64,000 bases of DNA from the NCBI RefSeq assembly GCF_018967645.1, contig NZ_JAHLZF010000014.1, forward strand, positions 1 to 64,000, given 5' to 3'. The first letter of the stretch is position 1; the number at the start of each line of letters is the position of its first letter. This DNA comes from Allobacillus halotolerans (GTDB lineage: Bacteria > Bacillota > Bacilli > Bacillales > Alkalibacillaceae). This document shows, piece by piece, positions 57,742-64,000 of this stretch. The notes beneath the pieces are model-generated. The model saw only the letters and a program-made list of their open reading frames with translations, was not told the DNA's origin and did not search any database. The position numbers were made by a program, and so were the translations under genes.

Positions 57742-59451
57742 ATGCCATTAGATGGAATCGTCACTTATGCGTTAGTCAACGATCTATCAACAGAATTAGT
57801 CACTGGACGAATGACAAAGATTCATCAGCCAACCGACCATGAATTAATCATTACCGTTCGAAAAAATGGTCAAAACAAAAATTTATTACTCTCTGTGCAC
57901 CCGAATTATGCTCGGGTTCATTTAACAAGTGAGAAATATACCAATCCTAAAGAACCACCATTATTCTGTATGGTATTAAGAAAATATTTAGGCTCAGGTT
58001 TTATTAAATCCGTTGAGCAAATTAGTATGGAACGAATCATCCGAATTAGAGTAACGAGCAAAGATGAAATCGGTGATTCGTTGGATTACGATTTGTACAT
58101 TGAATTAATGGGCAAACATAGTCACATCGTGCTAGTTGATCCGAGTAGAAACGTAATTCTCGAATCAATGAAACATATTGGGTTCTCTCAAAACAGGTAC
58201 CGGGCATTGTTACCTGGCCAAACGTACATTTTTCCACCTGAACAAGGTAAGATCAATCCATTAGAGCTTGACCCAACAGAGTTTGTCAAAAAGCTAGACT
58301 TTAATACAGGTAAAATTGATCGACAAATCCTATCTATTCTGATGGGTGTTTCTCCATTGGTCAGTCAGTCAATTGCAGACCTCGCTTATTTAGGAGATGA
58401 AAAGAAATATATTGAAGTGTTTGAACAGTTTCAAACTCAATTAATGGAGAACGATTTTCATCCCCATATAGGTCGTGGCCAAAAAGATGATTTTCATGTG
58501 TTGAAAAACGTACAACTTGGAGAACCGACTACCTCATATGAAACAGTCAGTGAAATGCTTGATGCCTTTTACCAAGGAAAAGCTGAACGTGACCGAGTCA
58601 AGGGGTTAACACATGACATTATGCGTTTGCTTAAAAATGAGCGCAGTAAAAATGAACGTAAAATAAAAAAACAGCAACAAACATTGAAAAAAGCCGAAGA
58701 TGCAGAACAATACCAAAAATTTGGTGAACTACTGACTGCTCATATGCATCTTGTGAAACCTGGCGACAATCAAGTTACGGTCATTGATTACTACGATCCC
58801 GATCAAAAAGAGATTACAATCGAGTTAAACCCGAATAAATCTGCCAGTGAGAATGCACAGCAACTGTTTAAACAATATCAAAAACTTAAAAAATCAAAAG
58901 AAGTCGTTACAAAAGAAATTGAAAAAGCGAAAGCAGAAATTGATTATTTAGATCGGTTGATTCAACAGCTTGAAGACGCTCGTGAAGAAGATCTGGAAGA
59001 TATCCGAGCTGAGCTTGAAGATGAAGGCTATTTAAAGAAAAAATCTACGAAAAACAAAAAGAAAAAGAAAAAAGTCATCCGTTTTGATCGTTTTCAAGCA
59101 ACAGATGGTACGGAGATCTATGTTGGGCGAAACAATAAACAAAACGAATACTTAACGAACCGTCAAGCAGGTAAAGAAGATATCTGGTTACACACGAAAG
59201 ACATACCTGGTTCACACGTCATCATTAAATCAACAAGTCCAAGCGAAGAAACGATTGTAGAAGCTGCGACAATTGCGGCTTTCTACAGCAAATCGAAACA
59301 CTCTTCCTCTGTTCCGGTAGACTACACGAAAGTGAAGCACGTCCGAAAACCAAATGGCGCAAAACCAGGATACGTCACCTATGACAACCAACAGACGGTT
59401 TATGTAACACCTGTTGAAAGCGAAATTGAAAAATTAAGATTGAAAGAATAA
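57742..59451 (+). CDS. rqcH: Ribosome quality control protein RqcH (YloA, NFACT family)
   Basis: Adds alanine tails to stalled nascent chains on 50S subunits. 569 residues: NFACT-N (about 1-215, MPLDGIVTYALVNDLSTELV), helix-hairpin-helix, a long coiled coil (about 270-430) and the C-terminal NFACT-R domain with EDIWLHTKDIPGSHVIIKS. GAGGTG precedes the ATG. Plus-strand gene, divergent from yloC. Older annotation calls it fibronectin-binding protein. Confidence 0.95.
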   Translation: MPLDGIVTYALVNDLSTELVTGRMTKIHQPTDHELIITVRKNGQNKNLLLSVHPNYARVHLTSEKYTNPKEPPLFCMVLRKYLGSGFIKSVEQISMERIIRIRVTSKDEIGDSLDYDLYIELMGKHSHIVLVDPSRNVILESMKHIGFSQNRYRALLPGQTYIFPPEQGKINPLELDPTEFVKKLDFNTGKIDRQILSILMGVSPLVSQSIADLAYLGDEKKYIEVFEQFQTQLMENDFHPHIGRGQKDDFHVLKNVQLGEPTTSYETVSEMLDAFYQGKAERDRVKGLTHDIMRLLKNERSKNERKIKKQQQTLKKAEDAEQYQKFGELLTAHMHLVKPGDNQVTVIDYYDPDQKEITIELNPNKSASENAQQLFKQYQKLKKSKEVVTKEIEKAKAEIDYLDRLIQQLEDAREEDLEDIRAELEDEGYLKKKSTKNKKKKKKVIRFDRFQATDGTEIYVGRNNKQNEYLTNRQAGKEDIWLHTKDIPGSHVIIKSTSPSEETIVEAATIAAFYSKSKHSSSVPVDYTKVKHVRKPNGAKPGYVTYDNQQTVYVTPVESEIEKLRLKE

Positions 59452-59471
59452 TAAAACAGGATTCGTTTGTA

Positions 59472-59851
59472 TCCTCATTAAAAAAGTTTTTCAACGCCCG
59501 GATGACCGCTCATTGCTATCATTCGGGCGTTTAGGGTCTTGCTATTCAACCGAATATTGAGTCATCATTGTCGTCCGGGCAATTAGGAGCCGCCTATTCG
59601 ACCGAATACTGAATCATCATTGCCGTTCGGGCGTTTAGTGACCCGCTATTCGACCAAATATTGAATCATCATTGTCGTCCGGGCGTTTAGGAGCCGCCTA
59701 TTCAACCGAATACTGAATCACCGATGCCGTTCGGGCGTTTAGGAGCCGCCTATTCGACCGAATAGTGAATCATCATTGCCATCCGGGCGTTTAGGAGCCG
59801 CCTATTCGACCGAATACTGAATCACCACTTTCATTCGGGCGATTAGGAGTG
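59472..59851. repeat. Tandem array of seven units of 52 bp
   Basis: CGGGC(G/A)TTTAGGAGCC marks each unit start at 59524, 59576, 59628, 59680, 59732, 59784 and 59836, exactly 52 bases apart; a diverged unit precedes at about 59472. Units contain ATTCGACCGAATACTGAATC with an internal palindrome (TTCGACCGAA). 52 is not a multiple of three, so it is not coding. It fills the gap between rqcH and pyrP where B. subtilis has pyrB-pyrE and neighbours. 59852-59910 shows nothing else. Confidence 0.97.
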
Positions 59852-59910
59852 TTTTTTTGTTTAGATCGGATCGCAATCACTCCTAAGGTGAAGTTCACTC
59901 GTTTACTTAT

Positions 59911-59961
59911 AAAAAATTCATACTGGGATGCATGTAACTTTTGCATGCATCCCAATATGAA
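59911..59961 (-). terminator. Terminator after pyrP
   Basis: Minus strand TTCATATTGGGATGCATG and CATGCATCCCAGTATGAA form an 18-bp stem with one mismatch, 9-base loop, followed by TTTTTT, about 28 bases after the pyrP stop. Confidence 0.93.
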
Positions 59962-59989
59962 TAAAATCATTCAGCGGATTTCCTCATTT

Positions 59990-61363
59990 TCAACTTGCTT
60001 TCATAGTTGATTTATTATTTTCCTCGGATTCGAACATTCCCTCTGTATCTTGAACTTTGTCTCTTCCAGGTAAAATCAGATTCAATATAACTCCAATAAT
60101 CGCTGCAAGTGCCATTCCTGCAATTTGTACGTTTTCGTTAATTTGAATGAAGGCACCGCCTACACCAATTACAAGAATAACAGAAGAGATAATCAGATTT
60201 CGCTTTTTCCCTAGGTCAATATTATTATCAATTAACATTCGTAGTCCACTTGATGCAATAATTCCGAACAGTAGAATCGATACCCCGCCCATAACAGGGG
60301 TTGGTATTGATTCGATTAAGACAGAAACGAGATCGATAAAGCCAAAGGTGATCGCTAAAACGGCTGCGCCACCGATGACAAACACACTGAATACACGCGT
60401 AATTGCCAGAACACCGATGTTTTCTCCGTAAGTCGTATTAGGTGGACCGCCCAATACAGACGCGATCAATGTTGCAACACCATCACCTAAAATGGATTTA
60501 TGCAATCCTGGATCCTTTAAAAAGTTTCGTTCGGCGATTTTCGATAAGACCATTTGATCCCCGATATGTTCAGTAATCGTCACGAGAGCCACAGGTACCA
60601 TGATTGCGACAATAGATAGGTTTAATACGTCCATTGGAGCATAATCAACGAACGGAATCAGGAAATCAGGCTTTGCAATCAGTGCTCCAAAAAATTCACC
60701 TATGGAGGAACTGGATGTTAACTCATTCCAACTAGCCTGTAAGTTCGTCGTATCAACAACCCCCATAAATAGAGCAAAAACATAGCCACCAACAATTCCA
60801 ATTAAAATCGGGATTAAGTTAAAGAATCCTTTAAAGTAAATCGATGCAATCACGGTAATTCCGAGCGTTACAAGTGCAATTAATATATAGGTTGTACTGT
60901 AATTCCCTTCACCATCATACATGGCCATTTCAATTGCGGTTGGTGCTAAACCGAGCCCGATTACCATAATTACCGGACCGACAACAACAGGTGGTAAAAG
61001 ATAGAGTAACCAATTTACACCACTTAATGAAATTAACAAGGCAACTAATCCGTATACAATCCCTGCAAGGAATGCACCAACCATCGCTCCAGCCAAGCCA
61101 TCTGCCATACTTGCAGCGATAATCGGCGCAATAAAAGCAAAACTGGATCCCAAGTATGCTGGTATTCTTCCTTTTGTAATAAAGATATAAGCGAGTGTTC
61201 CTAACCCACTAGTAATCAATGCTACGTTCGGTGGCATTTCCGTTAAAAATGGAACGAGGATTGTTGCCCCGAACATGGCGAATATGTGCTGCAAACTAAG
61301 GATCAACCATTGATTCCATTTAGGTACATCGTGAATATCTAAAACTTTTTCTTGATTTGACAT
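59990..61363 (-). CDS. pyrP: Uracil permease
   Basis: Proton-coupled uracil transporter of the NCS2 family, 457 residues with about 14 hydrophobic helices. Characteristic segments are QHIFAMFGATILVPFLT, YLGSSFAFIAPI, GLVALLISLSGVNWLLYLLPPVVVGP (in part) and LGGPPNTTYGENIGVLAITR. The ATG at 61363 has GGAGGGG upstream; the longer frame reaches into the attenuator. It is preceded by its own PyrR attenuator. The pyr biosynthetic genes that follow in B. subtilis are not here. Confidence 0.95.
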   Translation of the reverse strand: MSNQEKVLDIHDVPKWNQWLILSLQHIFAMFGATILVPFLTEMPPNVALITSGLGTLAYIFITKGRIPAYLGSSFAFIAPIIAASMADGLAGAMVGAFLAGIVYGLVALLISLSGVNWLLYLLPPVVVGPVIMVIGLGLAPTAIEMAMYDGEGNYSTTYILIALVTLGITVIASIYFKGFFNLIPILIGIVGGYVFALFMGVVDTTNLQASWNELTSSSSIGEFFGALIAKPDFLIPFVDYAPMDVLNLSIVAIMVPVALVTITEHIGDQMVLSKIAERNFLKDPGLHKSILGDGVATLIASVLGGPPNTTYGENIGVLAITRVFSVFVIGGAAVLAITFGFIDLVSVLIESIPTPVMGGVSILLFGIIASSGLRMLIDNNIDLGKKRNLIISSVILVIGVGGAFIQINENVQIAGMALAAIIGVILNLILPGRDKVQDTEGMFESEENNKSTMKAS

Positions 61364-61396
61364 CGTTTTACCCCTCCGACCTGTAATTTTGACCAT

Positions 61397-61486
61397 AAAA
61401 AAACTCTCTGCTGGTCGCAAAGAGGGTAGACGTCATACGGATCCCGTATACGTTTCCTTATGCGACCTTACCAGCCTCTCTGGACT
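61397..61486 (-). promoter_or_regulatory. PyrR-dependent attenuator of pyrP
   Basis: Minus strand: PyrR-binding loop AGTCCAGAGAGGCT (61486-61473), then a terminator CTCTTTGC/GCAGAGAG with a 5-base loop and seven T residues (61424-61397). High UMP makes PyrR stabilise the anti-antiterminator so that the terminator forms. Confidence 0.93.
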
Positions 61487-61531
61487 GAGATTTAAAGGTC
61501 ATTCATTTTTATTGTTTGAACATTATTTAAC

Positions 61532-62221
<690 letters not shown>

Positions 62222-62251
62222 ATTCTTAAAGGTTCACTTTATTCACTGTTT

Positions 62252-62279
62252 ATTTTACTTCCTTTAAGAAAAAAGTCAA
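62252..62279 (-). promoter_or_regulatory. Sigma-A promoter of pyrR-pyrP
   Basis: Minus strand TTGACT (62274-62279) and TAAAAT (62252-62257) with 16-base spacing, overlapping the rluD stop, directly upstream of the pyrR attenuator. Confidence 0.7.
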
Positions 62280-63184
62280 GTCCACCGGTTAATTTCCTTT
62301 AAAGTCTCTTGAAAAATAGCCGGAGCTTCAGCCGTCACAATTATATTCTCCATCGTAATCGGATGCGTGAATTCTAAGCGTCTGGCATGGAGGGCTTGTC
62401 CCTCTGAATTCAATGTTTTTCTTGGTCCATATTTCGGATCTCCTACGATCGGAAAACCGATATATTTAAAGTGTACACGTATTTGGTGTGTTCGACCTGT
62501 TTCCAAATCACAAACGACATGTGTATAATTCGGAAAACGTTCATGTACTCGGAAATGGGTAATCGCTTCTTTTCCATGATCAACGACAGCCATTCGCTTA
62601 CGATCGTTCGGGTCCCTACTAATCGGAGCTTCAATAGTGCCTAGCTCATGCTCTATTTCCCCATGAACAATGGCTTGATATTGTCGTTTTACAGTCCGCT
62701 CTTTTAACATCGTGGCGAGTTTTTCATGTGTGTCATTTGTTTTTGCCACAACCATTAAGCCGCTTGTATCCTTATCCAAACGATGAACGATTCCAGGGCG
62801 AAATTCTCCATTTATGTCCGATAGGTTTGTATATGCAATTAATCCGTTCACAAGTGTACCGTTTGAATGTCCAGCAGCCGGATGAACGACCATCCCTTTC
62901 GGCTTGTTGACAACCAAAAGATGTTCATCCTCATATCGGATATCTAAATCCATCGACTCAGGTCTTAATTCGAATGCTTCCTCTTCTGGTATTTCCCATT
63001 CAATGAAGTCACCTTGCTGACACCTATAATTTGTTTTTGCTTTTTTTCCATTAACCTGTACAAAACCTTCTTTAATCCATGATTGGATTTGGCTTCGTGA
63101 TTCTTCTGGATTCAAATTCGTCAATAACTTATCCAGTCGAGTTGTATGAAATCTTTCTTCTACTTGAATAGATTGTTTAGCCAT
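62276..63184 (-). CDS. RluD-family 23S rRNA pseudouridine synthase
   Basis: 302-residue RNA pseudouridine synthase. N-terminal S4 domain (TRLDKLLTNLN, IKEGFVQVNGK), then the catalytic domain with the Asp in HRLDKDTSGLMVVAKT and the C-terminal HQIRVHFKYIGFPIVGDPKYG. Corresponds to YlyB in B. subtilis; the exact modified uridine is not known from sequence. The ATG at 63184 overlaps the lspA stop by eight bases and has GGGAAGG upstream. Confidence 0.94.
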   Translation of the reverse strand: MAKQSIQVEERFHTTRLDKLLTNLNPEESRSQIQSWIKEGFVQVNGKKAKTNYRCQQGDFIEWEIPEEEAFELRPESMDLDIRYEDEHLLVVNKPKGMVVHPAAGHSNGTLVNGLIAYTNLSDINGEFRPGIVHRLDKDTSGLMVVAKTNDTHEKLATMLKERTVKRQYQAIVHGEIEHELGTIEAPISRDPNDRKRMAVVDHGKEAITHFRVHERFPNYTHVVCDLETGRTHQIRVHFKYIGFPIVGDPKYGPRKTLNSEGQALHARRLEFTHPITMENIIVTAEAPAIFQETLKEINRWT

Positions 63185-63650
63185 TCTTGACCTTCCCTTT
63201 TCCACTGTAGTCTTCAAATAAAATGAGAATGATAATTAGAATTACACCGATTGTTAAAGCTGAGTCTGCGATATTGAAAATCGGAAAATTATAACCAAAA
63301 ATATAAACATCGATGAAGTCAACAACCTCTTGAAATAAAATTCGATCGATGAAATTTCCGATTGCTCCACCTAGAATAAAGCTGAAACCTAATTGTAGCA
63401 TCGGTTGGTCACGATTCGTTTGGATAAAATAAACTACGACACCGACTACGATAATTGTAACAATATAAAAAAACCACATCTGGCCTTCCAACATTCCCCA
63501 GGCTGCCCCACTGTTTCGATGGGAAGTAAAATATAAAAAGTTCGGGATCAATTCTAGTTGCTCACCAATTTCCATTCTGCTCACAACTATATACTTTGTT
63601 ACTTGATCGATTGCTATTAAAAATAACGCAAGTATGTAGAATTTAAACAC
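63177..63650 (-). CDS. lspA: Lipoprotein signal peptidase (signal peptidase II)
   Basis: Membrane aspartyl protease that cleaves the lipobox of prolipoproteins. 157 residues, four helices. NSGAAWGML, GGAIGNFIDRILF and FNIADSALTIGV contain the catalytic Asp pair. I propose the GTG at 63650, with GGAAGGAG nine bases upstream; it gives the family length, whereas the longer frame to 63785 adds a polar, unrelated stretch. Its substrates would include the DUF4430 lipoprotein in this window. Upstream, 63651-63873 shows no clear gene. Confidence 0.93.
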   Translation of the reverse strand: MFKFYILALFLIAIDQVTKYIVVSRMEIGEQLELIPNFLYFTSHRNSGAAWGMLEGQMWFFYIVTIIVVGVVVYFIQTNRDQPMLQLGFSFILGGAIGNFIDRILFQEVVDFIDVYIFGYNFPIFNIADSALTIGVILIIILILFEDYSGKGKVKNG

Positions 63651-63873
63651 ACTTATTCGCTCCTTCCACTCTTTGATTGTAGCATAAGACAACCTTGCAT
63701 TCGATAAAAATGTGAGCTGCCTGTTAAATAAATGAACCTGAAAGAATCTTTCAATCGAGTTAGTGAGTGAACGTAAAAACAACATCCACCGAGTAGTCTG
63801 TTAAAATCGGTTGGTGCTAATGTTTTTTAAGAGGAGTACAAGAAGCAGATGATCATGACAATAGGCGTATACG

Positions 63874-64000
63874 AAAGGTTTGTAGATAAACACTGAAGGT
63901 TTGCGAATTAACCCTGAAGCTCCGCAAATTAACGCTGAAGATCCACAAATTAACACTGAAGCCCAGCGAATTAACACTGAAGATCTTCAAGTTAACCCTG
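63874..64000. repeat. Tandem array of 21-bp units running off the right edge
   Basis: At least six units of exactly 21 bp, each beginning GAAG and ending with TTAACACT- or TTAACCCT-like bases (e.g. GAAGATCCACAAATTAACAC). The unit shares the CTGAAG core and period with the array at 43651-44055 but has a different variable half. Upstream of lspA; continues beyond the window. Confidence 0.93.

Noticed and set aside
63849-63896. Short frame beginning MIMTIGVYERF after an AGAGGAG site
   Set aside because: Only 15 codons and it runs into the 21-bp repeat array; nothing supports it being a gene, although the ribosome-binding-like site was noted.

Overview
The window is a stretch of chromosome from a spore-forming, low-GC Gram-positive bacterium of the Bacillaceae. 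Evidence: the gene order largely follows the Bacillus subtilis lspA-to-dprA region; spoVM (sporulation), remA, prkC/prpC, rqcH, fapR and ylqD/ylqG/ylqH-type genes are present; starts carry strong AGGAGG-type ribosome binding sites; PyrR attenuators and a cobalamin riboswitch are visible. I cannot name the genus. Almost all core genes lie on the minus strand, so transcription mostly runs from high to low coordinates.

Layout from right to left (order of transcription): 21-bp tandem repeats at the right edge; lspA, rluD-type pseudouridine synthase, pyrR and pyrP with two PyrR attenuators; a 52-bp tandem repeat array where B. subtilis carries the pyr biosynthetic genes; divergent rqcH; yloC-remA-gmk-rpoZ; coaBC-priA-fmt-rsmB-prpC-prkC-rsgA-rpe-thiN-spoVM (def and rlmN are missing from their usual slots); a 21-bp tandem repeat array; rpmB (plus strand); yloU-fakA. 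An accessory block follows (about 34.8-41.07 kb): an IS3-type remnant, a small secreted protein, an ABC ATPase/permease pair and a purine permease. Then come sdaAB-sdaAA-recG, fapR-plsX-fabD-fabG-acpP, rnc, a UPF0435 gene (plus strand), smc-ftsY-ylxM-ffh-rpsP-khpA-ylqD-rimM-trmD-rplS. A second accessory block (about 7.4-16.5 kb) lies between rplS and rbgA, which are usually neighbours. Last come rbgA-rnhB-ylqG-ylqH-sucC-sucD-dprA, and a dispersed repeat at the left edge.

The most interesting part is the second accessory block. A cobalamin riboswitch (about 16.33-16.51 kb) with its own terminator precedes five minus-strand genes: a membrane-anchored surface protein with a terpenoid-cyclase-like alpha/alpha barrel, a lipoprotein with a DUF4430 domain, and an ECF transporter (EcfT, fused double ATPase, S component). 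The two surface domains correspond to the N-terminal and C-terminal halves of animal intrinsic factor and transcobalamin. I infer a surface cobalamin-capture system feeding an ECF importer. EcfT has an apparent N-terminal frame problem, and a candidate terminator/antiterminator lies in front of it.

Other unexplained structure: two inverted copies of a 350-410 bp repeat with long imperfect terminal inverted repeats (30.77-31.11 and 39.55-39.96 kb), and three tandem-repeat arrays (21, 52 and 21 bp periods) placed between genes, two of them sharing a CTGAAG core.
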